Shown here: positions 26,703 to 35,659 of the stretch, one piece after another
How the letters are laid out: every line of letters begins with the position of its first letter
Numbering within the stretch: the first letter of the stretch is position 1
Source of the DNA: Motiliproteus sp.
GTDB lineage: Bacteria > Pseudomonadota > Gammaproteobacteria > Pseudomonadales > Balneatricaceae
DNA length: 64,000 nt
Assembly: GCA_026196225.1 (NCBI GenBank)
Contig: JAPHRD010000025.1
Location: 1 to 64,000, forward strand
Reading direction: 5' to 3'
Program-made: the position numbers and the translations under genes
The notes under the pieces: model-generated
The model's database searches: none
What the model was told of the DNA's origin: nothing
What the model saw: the letters and a program-made list of their open reading frames with translations, nothing else

Positions 26703-28742
26703 CTACTTAGCGGATACGCGAACCTTGGAGGCCATAACCATGGCGGTACCGTTTTTGCCGCCGGCTTCGGTTACTCGCGCAACCTTGTCGCCGTCGTTGT
26801 CAGCGCCGCCATTCTCCAGCTGGTGCTCACCAGAATCACCCAGCCACTCTGCCAGTTGCATGCCTTCAGTGGTGGTAGGTCCGTTGATGACATTACGGAA
26901 CCAAGCCAGGTAGCGTTGGGACAGTTCAGCTAGTTCTAGCGCAGGCTCTGATTCACCTTCTTGGTTTTTCAGATGTAGCATCGCTTCGCGCAGGGCGCCG
27001 GAGATAGCGGCTGCAGTCCAAGGTGTGTGCTCGGTAGCTTGGCCAGGAATCGAAGCCCAGGTTCCAACAGACTTATCGAACATCTTCTTCTCGACGTTAA
27101 GATAGAGTTGACGTGCCGCTTGACGGTATTTGTTGTCTTGAGTGGCTAGGAAGGCTGCACTCAGACCACGGATAACCGCAAATTGGCTGTCCAGAGATTG
27201 GCCGTTGTCAGCCTTGCCGCCTAGGGTTTTACCATCGACAGCGAGACCATTGTCGGCGATCAATTGATCGACGATGAAATCGGCCTGAGCGGTGATGATA
27301 GCCAGAGCACGTTTTCCCTGTGCAGAGGCCAGATTCAGATCACTGCCGTCAGCAGAGGCGTAACCCACTGGTAGGGCGTCTTGAGCTCGTTGGAAGATTG
27401 ACAGTGCAACAAGAGAGTAGGCCGCATCGTAAGTGGTTACATGGGCACCCTGTTTGCCGTCACTGTTATCGTCGACCAAGGTTCCCTGATCACCATTAAA
27501 GTGCAGGGTATCCAGGTTTTTGAATAGCATATTGCCGAGGTTGCTGGCGACAGAGAAGGCATCGCTGGCTGTTACATCGTTGTCCGCGTTGGCATCGGTA
27601 TTGGCTTTCGGTGCTGCCGCAAAGGGTGCACCATCAAAAACAGCACTGAAAGCAGGATTCTGTCCGGTATTGGCTTTGCGCTGATCGGAGAATGCGTAGT
27701 ATTCGCTGACCGGCCATAGCATTAACCAGGTATCGCGCAGGGTGGAGCGAGCATCGCTCACTTCCAAACCGGCAATACTCTTAACGCCGTTGTTTTCACC
27801 CTCTTTTACAGCAACTTGATGGGGGAACCAGATAGCTTCTTTTTCTGGATCGTAGTTGGGGGTTATTTTGGCGCCTAGATTTTTACCGTCGAAACCCAGT
27901 TGTTCCTGCAAAATAAGCAGTTTATCCAGGGACAGTTCGGTCAGGATCATGCCGTTCATGCCATCAGCGGCAGAAACTCCCAGGGCGTGAACGCCATCTT
28001 GATCCTGTATGGAAGAGCTGGCTTCGACCTCTTCATCGGTTTCCGCAACGTGCATGCCGCCCAGAAAATCTTGAGACCACATAACTTCTTTTAACAGGAT
28101 GCCGCCCAAAGTCGCTGGGTTGATCTGCTTTTCAGTCTGCTTTTCAGTCCAGGACAGAGTCGCGTAGTCACGGAAGTATGCAGGGACTTGGGTGCTAATT
28201 TGTGTAGCTTTGCCATTCGCATCCAGGTGTTCAACCTCATCACCACTTACCGCGCGGGTATCAACCGGCTGAGCAAATTCAGGCAGACCGGATTGGTAAG
28301 GCAGAGAGATAGGGTAGATATTGAGGGGAATCTCTTCAGTGGGGAAAGCTACAGATTTTGCCATTTCGACAAAGCGTGCTCCCAGCTGTTCTGGCTTTCC
28401 GCCCCGTGCTTTGTTCAGCGGACCGTTGGCCAGATGTGGTCCCATTCTGGATTGGTAGTTCAAGGCGTACATTGCCTCTTCGGAGTACTCGTAGCTCTCG
28501 ATGCCTGCTGCGTAATCAAAGGCGGTTGGCTGGTTCAGCTGGTCAGGATCCAATACATCCAAATCCAATCCCAGGCTTTCTGCCAAAGGCTCACCGGAGA
28601 GTTCAAATTCGGTGTAGGCGAGCATTGAGCCGGCGGGTTTAAAAACCTTATCTAAAACCTTAACTTGCAAACCGTCAGCTTGGACAACGGAGCAAGCCAG
28701 CAGTGTCGACAGGGCAGTTAACCTAAAACAGGGACGAGCCAT
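26703..28742 (-). CDS. large secreted protein of unknown function, helical-barrel-like C-terminus
   Basis: I do not recognise this 679-residue protein. A signal peptide ends near VVQA (residue 22). The N-terminal half is acidic with several Asn/Asp-rich loops. The C-terminal half (about 430-640) shows repeated helix pairs (YDAAYSLVALSIFQRA, SQFAVIRGLSAAFLATQDNKYRQAARQLY, EHTPWTAAAISGALREAMLHL) recalling alpha/alpha-barrel proteins. No cysteines or heme motifs lie beyond the signal region. TAAGGAG precedes the ATG closely. It has its own promoter and terminator upstream of the cytochrome genes. Confidence 0.75.
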   Translation of the reverse strand: MARPCFRLTALSTLLACSVVQADGLQVKVLDKVFKPAGSMLAYTEFELSGEPLAESLGLDLDVLDPDQLNQPTAFDYAAGIESYEYSEEAMYALNYQSRMGPHLANGPLNKARGGKPEQLGARFVEMAKSVAFPTEEIPLNIYPISLPYQSGLPEFAQPVDTRAVSGDEVEHLDANGKATQISTQVPAYFRDYATLSWTEKQTEKQINPATLGGILLKEVMWSQDFLGGMHVAETDEEVEASSSIQDQDGVHALGVSAADGMNGMILTELSLDKLLILQEQLGFDGKNLGAKITPNYDPEKEAIWFPHQVAVKEGENNGVKSIAGLEVSDARSTLRDTWLMLWPVSEYYAFSDQRKANTGQNPAFSAVFDGAPFAAAPKANTDANADNDVTASDAFSVASNLGNMLFKNLDTLHFNGDQGTLVDDNSDGKQGAHVTTYDAAYSLVALSIFQRAQDALPVGYASADGSDLNLASAQGKRALAIITAQADFIVDQLIADNGLAVDGKTLGGKADNGQSLDSQFAVIRGLSAAFLATQDNKYRQAARQLYLNVEKKMFDKSVGTWASIPGQATEHTPWTAAAISGALREAMLHLKNQEGESEPALELAELSQRYLAWFRNVINGPTTTEGMQLAEWLGDSGEHQLENGGADNDGDKVARVTEAGGKNGTAMVMASKVRVSAK

Positions 28743-28764
28743 GGTATCTCCTTAATGGTTAGAA

Positions 28765-28783
28765 CAACTACCTTCAGTAGTTG
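28765..28783. promoter_or_regulatory. 7-bp leader hairpin before the 679-residue protein gene
   Basis: CAACTAC and GTAGTTG flank a 5-base loop about 25 bp upstream of the start codon, inside the expected 5' leader. It could affect mRNA stability or translation. Confidence 0.35.
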
Positions 28784-28861
28784 AAGGCTATTGAATTCTC
28801 AAAGTTGGGAGAATACTACAATAATAATAATGCAAATGAAAAAACATATCATTAAGATAAA

Positions 28862-28875
28862 GTGATTTTGATCAA
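28862..28875. promoter_or_regulatory. FNR/Anr-like (or CRP-like) binding site
   Basis: GTGATTTTGATCAA matches TTGATNNNNATCAA at 9 of 10 fixed positions, and also partly matches the CRP pattern GTGA-N6-TCA. It lies about 120 bp upstream of the 679-residue protein gene in an otherwise AT-rich promoter region. This suggests oxygen- or cAMP-linked control. Confidence 0.45.
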
Positions 28876-28983
28876 AATGGAGGTTAAGTTTTGGACCAGT
28901 TGTAAGGAATGAAGACAGTGGTCTGTATGAAATACGTTTAACGGAAGTGGGTAAGTGGCTGATTTTAAGAAGAGAGGGAGTAT

Positions 28984-29008
28984 GTCAGCAGGCGAGGGGC
29001 CTGCTGAC
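28984..29008 (-). terminator. 10-bp hairpin downstream of the 141-residue protein gene
   Basis: GTCAGCAGGC and its exact complement flank a 5-base loop, 23 bases after the reverse-strand stop at 29031. Only a pyrimidine-rich CTCCCTCTCTTCTT tract follows, so termination is probable but not textbook. Confidence 0.55.
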
Positions 29009-29030
29009 AGAAACGTGCAATTTTATAGGA

Positions 29031-29456
29031 TCACATCAATTGATTGAGGGTTTTCAACTGATGATGGGCGCTGGAATAGATACAGTGAGATTTGGTTTGC
29101 TTGATCGGATCGCTACCCTTCAGCCAGATGAAGTAGGGCTTGGACATGATGGTCCAGCCTTTCTCACGGAGTTTATGCTCGGATAGTTCATCGATGGGTT
29201 TGCCGCGCAGTTCTTCGATATCAACCGCGGCACCGGTTTTATCAATGATCCGAAGGCGACCGACAATAGCTAGCTGATAGGCATCGTGATCTTTGGCGTG
29301 TGCGACCAAAATTACTTCAGATTCGACATCTTCATTGACGCCGAGGATCACAGCCAGTTGCAGTGCTTCGATGGTTTCACTGTGGCTAAAAGGGAGTGAT
29401 GAGAAAAAATAGCCATCAGTAGACAAAGCTTCAGACGTATGGGCTACGTGATGCAT
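29031..29456 (-). CDS. hypothetical protein, 141 residues
   Basis: Not recognised. It is a soluble acidic protein without signal peptide. The middle (ESEVILVAHAKDHDAYQLAIVGRLRIID) looks like a small beta sheet and the C-terminus is His-rich (SSAHHQL). A clear AAAGGA site 8 bases before the ATG and the downstream hairpin support a real gene. It stands alone between intergenic spacers. Confidence 0.65.
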   Translation of the reverse strand: MHHVAHTSEALSTDGYFFSSLPFSHSETIEALQLAVILGVNEDVESEVILVAHAKDHDAYQLAIVGRLRIIDKTGAAVDIEELRGKPIDELSEHKLREKGWTIMSKPYFIWLKGSDPIKQTKSHCIYSSAHHQLKTLNQLM

Positions 29457-29708
29457 TGTTAGTCCTTTATTCTTTTTTTTATTTATTTATGGTCCTAGTA
29501 CAACAAACACCGCTTAAAAAAACAGCAGGTCCGTATGGGGCTGCAATCCTATAGAAACGCTATTGGATTGTCCACACTGAATAAGGGGCTGTTTTTCGAA
29601 AGAGTCTAAATTTATACCAGTAAGGAATATGGCCTTTCGTTTAGGCCCAGAAACCTTGGGGTGTTGGAGCCAATTCAACTGTGGAAACAGCAGCTATTAG
29701 ACTTTGGT

Positions 29709-30104
29709 TTACTGATATTTTTTTATCTCGTTTCTGAGATCGGCTTCAAACTTATCAGCATCGATCAGCACCGAGTGCCACTGTCGATTGGGAAATACGG
29801 AGATCTTGATTCCCTCCTGTTTTAACAGCGGTAACCACTGTTCCAATAGAAACTCAAAGTCGATCTCTTCTGCGACATTGCCAGGGAAGAATCGGCGTAC
29901 CGCATCCTGACAAAAATCAGGGTGAGGCCACAGAGATATATAGGTTTGGCCGTCACTGGTCGCCTGCACTAGCCAGCCCTCGTCATCCCGTGCTCCCCAC
30001 AGCTCTTCCCAGTCGGCGACCTTTTCCAGAAAGTGGCTATAGCGCTCGATGGACGGAAGGTTGAGCAAGCGATCGATATCGCCTTCTTCTAGTCGGTAGG
30101 GCAT
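29709..30104 (-). CDS. DUF2750-domain protein
   Basis: The 131-residue product matches the DUF2750 pattern: RYSHFLEKVADWEELWGARDDEGW near the N-terminus, then SLWPHPDFCQDAV and a C-terminal W-L-P segment with FPN. Function is unknown in the family. It is cytoplasmic and has no clear operon partner. Confidence 0.8.
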   Translation of the reverse strand: MPYRLEEGDIDRLLNLPSIERYSHFLEKVADWEELWGARDDEGWLVQATSDGQTYISLWPHPDFCQDAVRRFFPGNVAEEIDFEFLLEQWLPLLKQEGIKISVFPNRQWHSVLIDADKFEADLRNEIKKYQ

Positions 30105-30226
30105 GTCTTGGGTCCAGGCTTTATTTGCTGAAGGTATCTAGTCAACGGCGAATTTTGTCATGACTACGCCAGGATGGCTATGGTTAGAGACTGCAAACAC
30201 CTGCTAAGTCTGCTGGGAGGATGTTC

Positions 30227-30529
30227 TCAATCAGTTCGTTGGCACCTGCCTTGTTTCTCCAGCCAGTGAATGACATTGCCCACTACGACAATGGAACCGG
30301 ATACTACGGCTGATGCGGCTGCCGGTATCATCGCGATTAGACAGCCTTCATTTTGGCAGCTGACACCGATACCGCTGACACCCACAGATTCCAACACGTA
30401 TTTCTTAGCGATGATCTGGCATTCGGGATCATAGAACTCAACTTCTTGGGGGTAGAAGAATCCACAACCGCCAAGGACTGATGCAAGGGTAATATTAAGA
30501 ATAATGAAGCGGTGTCGAAAGACCGTCAT
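30227..30529 (-). CDS. small putative lipoprotein
   Basis: The 100-residue product has an N-terminal hydrophobic stretch ending in a lipobox (SVLGGC, Cys22). Three further cysteines (DPEC, VSCQNEGC) may form disulphides. A second hydrophobic run (AAASAVVSGSIVVVGNVIHW) could be a membrane helix. Family not recognised. Confidence 0.6.
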   Translation of the reverse strand: MTVFRHRFIILNITLASVLGGCGFFYPQEVEFYDPECQIIAKKYVLESVGVSGIGVSCQNEGCLIAMIPAAASAVVSGSIVVVGNVIHWLEKQGRCQRTD

Positions 30530-31032
30530 AGGGCAAAGCCTTTTGGAATAGAAGGACTGTATTTTTTAGGATAGGTCATCGAAAAAAATAGATTCATCAT
30601 TCTGTCATTTTTATGGTTTAGGTGAGTGTATATACCTTACGGCCCCATGTGCTCAGCGTTTGGGGATAGTATCAACAGGAGTTGTGGATAACTCTGTGAA
30701 TGAGTTTGGGTTATAGAGCTGAAAACCACGAAAACTGGCGCTCGATAACGAATTGGTTAAATAATGATCAGTAATTATATATGTTAATAGAATCAATAAG
30801 ATAGATCTGTCAATAGTAAAAAATGAAAAATAATTCGATTGCTGCGGGTGCGAAATAACTTATGTCATTAATGGTGATTAATGTTGTGTATAAACGATTG
30901 TTTAAATGTGATGGGATCGCAATCTGTGGTTAAAAAACAGTCTTCTCTGGCCTGCTTTTTGCCTTAACAGGCCTCACTGGTCAGACCTTTGCTGAGAACT
31001 CTGCCTAAGCTATTTGAAAAATGGTGATTTAG
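30530..31032. other. AT-rich intergenic gap
   Basis: About 500 bases without a supportable gene. A perfect DnaA-box 9-mer (TGTGGATAA) lies at 30683-30691 and a GGCCTG...CAGGCC hairpin at 30949-30973. The hairpin may end transcription from the small membrane protein gene to the right. Nothing else stands out. Confidence 0.5.
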
Positions 31033-31215
31033 TTATGTTTTAGACAGGGGGTCAGGCCGCTGTTTGTTCTGATCTTTGGTTTGTTTGCGCTTCGAATAGA
31101 GATACACAATCAAATTCTTTGAGCCGAACATCACGGCAGCAAAAACCAAGCCGATCATAAATCCCACCACAGGATGATCTCTTAGCAGGTTAATAAACCA
31201 AAGAGTGTTGCCCAT
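31033..31215 (-). CDS. small single-pass membrane protein, 60 residues
   Basis: An N-terminal region (MGNTLWFINLLRDHP) precedes one membrane helix (VVGFMIGLVFAAVMFG) and a highly basic, polar tail (KRKQTKDQNKQRPDP). ATG 31215 has GGAG 7 bases upstream; an ATG four codons earlier contains that site and is less likely. Family unknown. Confidence 0.6.
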   Translation of the reverse strand: MGNTLWFINLLRDHPVVGFMIGLVFAAVMFGSKNLIVYLYSKRKQTKDQNKQRPDPLSKT

Positions 31216-31336
31216 GGTGTACTCCATTCATAATCAAAATAGCGTATATAAGGTAATGCTAAAGTAAATGAAGTGGTCTGGTCAAGGGCTGATAAACAGC
31301 GCTAAGAATTAAATCCAGGGTAGGGTTGGAAAAGCG

Positions 31337-31951
31337 TTAGCTGGGTCGGCCTTTTGTAATTACTGTACCTGCGGTCATATATTCGGATGCTCCCAAGCGG
31401 GCGACAGGCTGCAACTTAGCGGTGTCGACTTTTAGTCGGTTTTTGGCATCAAGATTGGCTACCGAATCGTCAATATAAAGGCTCTTTATTCTGCCAAGAA
31501 TCATCGACTGAGGAGTGCTGCCTATTTCGTGGATTTCATAGCATTCGCAGGCAAAGGCGATACGGGCTTTTTCGATCCGAGGTAATCGCGAACCGACCAT
31601 TTCCGTCGTCTCTAGCCCCAATTTATCCAGTTCTGAGACCCCTGCAGGCAATGTAGCCGAACTGTCATTCATCTCATTCAGCAAGCCTTCGTGGGGAATA
31701 TGGACAACAAAGTCCCGACGCTTTTCGATATTGACCCGGGTGTCTTTGTGAGAGCCATCTGGCTTTTTACCAACCGATATCATTAACAGGGGAGGATTAC
31801 TTGAAACGGCGTTGAAATAGGAGAACGGTGCCAGGTTAAAACTTTGGTTTTCATTCTCCGACAGTACCCAAGCGATGGGGCGTGGAACCAGGGTTTGAAT
31901 CACATTGAAGTAGATGGCGTTGGCACTGAGCTGGGTGAAATCAATATGCAC
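31337..31951 (-). CDS. flavin reductase-like FMN-binding protein
   Basis: Split-barrel flavoprotein of 204 residues. LVPRPIAWVLS, NLAPFSYFNAVSSNPPLLMISVG and DTRVNIEKRRDFVVHI are characteristic of the flavin reductase-like domain, which binds FMN and commonly reduces it with NAD(P)H. Start GTG 31951 with AGGGAA upstream. No partner oxygenase is nearby. Confidence 0.88.
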   Translation of the reverse strand: MHIDFTQLSANAIYFNVIQTLVPRPIAWVLSENENQSFNLAPFSYFNAVSSNPPLLMISVGKKPDGSHKDTRVNIEKRRDFVVHIPHEGLLNEMNDSSATLPAGVSELDKLGLETTEMVGSRLPRIEKARIAFACECYEIHEIGSTPQSMILGRIKSLYIDDSVANLDAKNRLKVDTAKLQPVARLGASEYMTAGTVITKGRPS

Positions 31952-32187
31952 GAGAATTCCCTATCGGTAGGTGGAGGTTAGCTTTGCCGAGGGTATCCTA
32001 TCTGCCTTGTACAATCGAGTGCAGCTCCAGGAATCAAACAATCGTTTTGATTAAAAAGATTCACGTGGCGTCAGAATCACGCTGCTATGCTTGTTTCAGG
32101 GCCCTTTGAATCACTGCAGACAGGCTCTGTTGCATAGTTCAAAGGCTCCCTTGCACTTCGTTAAGAAGGGATGATTGGGGAGGTCTT

Positions 32188-32418
32188 ATGGAGTTCTATG
32201 ATGTACAGATCGGTTATGAAATAGGCGCATTAAAGGAAGCGATTATTGAACCGGGAAACGAAGGCAATGGCTGGATTATTCAGTTCAGGGATACGGACAA
32301 TAGCCTCTTGCCGTTAACCAGTGGTGGTCATGAACGTATCTTTCATGATCTGGATTTTGCCACCCGTTTAGCTAAAGATTTTGGATTTAACCGGGTATCC
32401 GTAATAGAACATTTCTAA
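32188..32418 (+). CDS. small hypothetical protein, 76 residues
   Basis: Not recognised. A good GGGGAGG site precedes the ATG. The sequence (NGWIIQFRDTDNSLLPL, then HDLDFATRLAKDFGF) suggests an alpha/beta mini-domain. An imperfect inverted repeat (GGGCCCTTTGAA / TTCAAAGGCTCCC) spans 32099-32152 just upstream. Confidence 0.65.
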   Translation: MEFYDVQIGYEIGALKEAIIEPGNEGNGWIIQFRDTDNSLLPLTSGGHERIFHDLDFATRLAKDFGFNRVSVIEHF

Positions 32419-32491
32419 AGAATCTTGACTGCTTCTAGTAGAGTATAGAGGCATTGAGAAAGCACACTCAGTGCCGCTGTTCCCTCCCGGA

Positions 32492-33274
32492 TTAGCGGCC
32501 CTTCCATTTTGGTTGACGCTTATTGATAAACGCGTCGATTCCTTCTTGAGCATCTTCAGTTTGCATATTACAGGACATCACTGTGCTGCAATGCTGATAG
32601 GCGCTTTCCAGACTTTGCCCCATCTGCTGATGAAACGCCTGCTTACCTAGCTTTAGCACCGCCGAAGATTTGGAGGCAATTTGAGTTGCCAGGCCATCGA
32701 CACAGCTTTCCAGCTCCTGCTCGTCAACTACACGGTTTATCAGGCCAATCTCATAGGCCCGTTGGGCACTGATCATATCCCCTAGCAGCAGCATCTCCAT
32801 GGCATGTTTCGGTGCAACTGTGCGGGTCAGGGCGACCATTGGGGTGGAACAGAACAGGCCGATGTTGACTCCAGGTGTAGCAAAGCGGGTGGATTCAGCG
32901 GCAACGGCAAGGTCACAACTAGCCACCAACTGGCATCCGGCGGCGGTGGCAATACCATGAACCTGGGCAATCACCGGCTTGGGCAAGGAGGTGATCGCCA
33001 TCATCAAACGAGAACAGGTTTGGAACGTTTCGTCGTGTAAAGCCTGATCATCAGAGGAGGTCATCTCCTTAAGGTCGTGGCCGGCACAGAATCCCCGTCC
33101 AGCACCACGAATGACCACCGTGCTGATATTGTTATCGTCGGCAATCTCAGTGAGTTCGGAGATCACTGCATTCATCAAGGCAATAGACAGAGCGTTGTAG
33201 GCTTGTGGGCGATTCAGCGTAAGGTAACAAATTCTATTGTTTACGCTTCGTAGTACCAAGGGATCGCTGGTCAT
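32492..33274 (-). CDS. enoyl-CoA hydratase/isomerase-family protein lacking the usual catalytic glutamates
   Basis: Crotonase-fold protein of 260 residues with GFCAGHDLKEM (oxyanion hole 1) and GIATAAGCQL (oxyanion hole 2). ATG 33274 behind GGAG is preferred to the longer frame. The positions that hold the two catalytic Glu in true hydratases are Gln (AAGCQ) and Gly (FATPGV). This recalls ECHDC3-like proteins, so ordinary hydration of enoyl-CoA is unlikely. It is divergent from dusC. Confidence 0.85.
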   Translation of the reverse strand: MTSDPLVLRSVNNRICYLTLNRPQAYNALSIALMNAVISELTEIADDNNISTVVIRGAGRGFCAGHDLKEMTSSDDQALHDETFQTCSRLMMAITSLPKPVIAQVHGIATAAGCQLVASCDLAVAAESTRFATPGVNIGLFCSTPMVALTRTVAPKHAMEMLLLGDMISAQRAYEIGLINRVVDEQELESCVDGLATQIASKSSAVLKLGKQAFHQQMGQSLESAYQHCSTVMSCNMQTEDAQEGIDAFINKRQPKWKGR

Positions 33275-33428
33275 TCTAATTCTCCATCTGCAGGTGCCTT
33301 GAGGCAGTGTTAATCGAAAATTGTAAATGAATACCGTCACCAGCATAGCCGACCTTGGTGGCAGGCTTAAAACAGCATCATCGGCAGGGGGAATCGGGTA
33401 GAATAGCCGACCCCATTCAATCTACAGT

Positions 33429-34424
33429 TTGAGCGAGTCTCCGTTCTTGAAGATAATCCTGGCCCCGATGGAGGGGGTAGTTGACCCTATTATGCGTAAT
33501 CTGCTCACCGATCTGGGTGGGTTGGATCGCTGTGTCACCGAGTTTGTTCGGGTGAGTGAGCGTGAGTTACCTAAACGGGTCTTCTATCGATTGGCTCCGG
33601 AGCTTAATCAGGGCGGACTGACCGATGCCGGGACACCGGTCTATGTGCAGCTGCTGGGTAGCGAACCAGAAGTGATGGCTGCCAATGCACTGCGAGCAGC
33701 AGCCTTAGGTGCTCCAGGAATCGATCTTAACTTTGGTTGTCCGGCTAAAACTGTGAACCGTAACCGTGGCGGGTCAATTCTGCTCAAGGATCCCGATGAA
33801 GTGTATCGAATTGTTGAAGCGGTTCGCCAAGCCGTTCCCCAGTCGATACCCGTGACGGCGAAGATGCGCTTGGGCTATGAAGATAAAGGCCTGGCGGTCG
33901 CCAATGCACAGGCGATCGCCACTGCCGGTGCTAATGAGCTCTGTGTCCATGCTCGAACCAAAGTAGAGGGATATAGGCCCCCGGCTCACTGGCACTGGAT
34001 CGACAAAATTCGCCAATCAGTGACCATTAATGTGATTGCCAATGGTGATATCTGCAGTCCGGATGATTATCAGCGCTGTCGAGAAATCAGCGGCTGTACG
34101 GATATTATGATCGGGCGGGGACTGTTACAGCAACCGGACCTGGCTGCTGTCATCGTCAAAAATCGCCAGGGTCAGATAGCAGCGGAACTGGAATGGAAAC
34201 CAATCCTTGCTGCGGTTCAAAAATACTGCCACCAGGTTCAACAGCAAGTAGCTGCCAAGCATGCTCCCGGGAGGGTTAAGCAGTGGTTAGCGTTTTTACG
34301 AAAGCGTTATCCCGAGGCGCAGCTGTTGTTTGATGTGATAAAAACAGAAACTAATCTAGATGCCATCCATCAGCAGCTGAAAGGGAATTCTCCGATTAGC
34401 GCTCCTTTGAAAATAGCTGGTTAA
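33429..34424 (+). CDS. dusC: tRNA-dihydrouridine(16) synthase
   Basis: FMN enzyme reducing a uridine in tRNA. ILAPMEGVVDPIMRNLLT at the N-terminus, ITEFVRV-like VTEFVRVSE, the catalytic cysteine in NFGCPAKTVN, KMRLGYED, HARTKVEGY and GRGLLQQP identify the Dus family. The overall pattern is closest to DusC. No ATG is available: TTG 33429 gives 331 residues, and TTG 33447 (LKIILAPMEG) fits E. coli DusC better. Neither has a strong ribosome site. Confidence 0.9.
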   Translation: MSESPFLKIILAPMEGVVDPIMRNLLTDLGGLDRCVTEFVRVSERELPKRVFYRLAPELNQGGLTDAGTPVYVQLLGSEPEVMAANALRAAALGAPGIDLNFGCPAKTVNRNRGGSILLKDPDEVYRIVEAVRQAVPQSIPVTAKMRLGYEDKGLAVANAQAIATAGANELCVHARTKVEGYRPPAHWHWIDKIRQSVTINVIANGDICSPDDYQRCREISGCTDIMIGRGLLQQPDLAAVIVKNRQGQIAAELEWKPILAAVQKYCHQVQQQVAAKHAPGRVKQWLAFLRKRYPEAQLLFDVIKTETNLDAIHQQLKGNSPISAPLKIAG

Positions 34425-34441
34425 TTCGAACTGGCTATTTT
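34410..34441. terminator. bidirectional terminator between dusC and rlmG
   Basis: AAAATAGCTGGTT pairs with AACTGGCTATTTT (two G-U pairs) around a 6-base loop. The stem begins inside the dusC end and has A and T tracts on either side, serving both converging genes. Confidence 0.6.
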
Positions 34442-34519
34442 CCTCACTAAGTTTCCCCTCTCTATTTTTTCCTGCTCCATTTTTCACAGCTTCGCCTCTG
34501 TTTTAACGCGCTACTCCGA

Positions 34520-35659
34520 TTACGGCCGTTTGCTGGCTTTTAGAATTACAAACTTGGCGTTGCTGGCGACGGTGGTGCAACCGCCAAACAGCTTTTTCAA
34601 TTTGGCGTGGTAACCCAGATGACGATTCCCGATAACCCAGAGTTCTCCACCCGTTCTCAGGCAGCTATAGGACTGCTTGAACATTTGCCAGGCAATATGA
34701 TCGCCAATAACCTGTTGTTGGTGAAACGGAGGGTTGTTAAGCACCAGGTCGGCACTTTCCTGGCCAAAGTCATCTAGACAGTTGCTTACCTGAAAATGCC
34801 CCCGTGGTGAACCACCAAACAGTTGCTGCCAATTGTCTTTAGCGCTGGCTACCGCCATATAGGACTCATCTACAAAGTGAAGATTAGCGTCAGGATTGCG
34901 TTGAGCGGCAACTAAGCCAACAACGCCATTCCCGCAACCCAGATCAACAATGTCACCATAGTTCGCATCGGTTGGTAGATGTTGAAGCAGAAGGCGGGTG
35001 CCGATATCCAGTCGGTCCCGACAAAAAACATTGGCATGGTTGCTGAGGGTTAAATTGTATTCTGCCAGTTCGTAGCTACTGGGATAGGGTGATTGGGTTT
35101 CAGTAATGTCGGAATTTACTTGAGTAAAGACCAGACGGGCTTTCTTGCGGGCCAGGGAGGTGTTGGTAGCACCTAGAATTCGTTCAAATAGATCCAGAGT
35201 GGAACGGTGGATCTGTTTGGCCATTCCAGCACCGATGACTTTCGTCTCTGCGGTTAGTAGTGGTTTTAGTTGGCAGAGCTGATGTTCAAGCAAAGCTAGA
35301 GTTTTGGGGATCTTGATCAGGACAATATCGACCGCCCCGGACGGCTGTTCGGTCGCCGGTATAAAGCGCCCGGGATCAAAAGACTGGTTGTTGAGCTGTG
35401 AATTGTTGATCAATCCTTGAAACGCTAGATAAGAGTCGGAGCTGCAACGGGGAGCCCATTGGCTTAGTGCGGTAGTTAGTGCGCCAAAACTATCATTGAA
35501 GATCCATACCTTTGGATCTTCAGCAAGTTCTGTGGCGATCTCTTCAAGATGCTGAAGTATCAGCTCGTCTGCAGCGTCCCAGGCCCGAAGCGAAGGGTGA
35601 GACTTGGCCGGGTAACGTTGCAGTTGAAATTGTCCTTGGGGAACGTTCATCAAGTCCAT
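34520..35659 (-). CDS. rlmG: 23S rRNA (guanine-N2)-methyltransferase RlmG
   Basis: SAM-dependent methylase for G1835 of 23S rRNA, 379 residues. A degenerate N-terminal methylase-like domain precedes the catalytic one with VDLGCGNGVVGLVAAQ (SAM site) and LVLNNPPFHQQQ (NPPF catalytic motif). Its ATG overlaps the stop of the ABC permease gene (TGATG), so it is translated by coupling with a transport operon, an unexpected pairing. ATG 35650 is a possible alternative start. Confidence 0.92.
   Translation of the reverse strand: MDLMNVPQGQFQLQRYPAKSHPSLRAWDAADELILQHLEEIATELAEDPKVWIFNDSFGALTTALSQWAPRCSSDSYLAFQGLINNSQLNNQSFDPGRFIPATEQPSGAVDIVLIKIPKTLALLEHQLCQLKPLLTAETKVIGAGMAKQIHRSTLDLFERILGATNTSLARKKARLVFTQVNSDITETQSPYPSSYELAEYNLTLSNHANVFCRDRLDIGTRLLLQHLPTDANYGDIVDLGCGNGVVGLVAAQRNPDANLHFVDESYMAVASAKDNWQQLFGGSPRGHFQVSNCLDDFGQESADLVLNNPPFHQQQVIGDHIAWQMFKQSYSCLRTGGELWVIGNRHLGYHAKLKKLFGGCTTVASNAKFVILKASKRP

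Noticed and set aside
30683..30691. Perfect DnaA box TGTGGATAA in an AT-rich gap, with another at 39295-39303
   Set aside because: Only two isolated boxes 8.6 kb apart; about 0.5 are expected by chance. No clusters and no dnaA/dnaN/gidA neighbours, so no replication origin is claimed.
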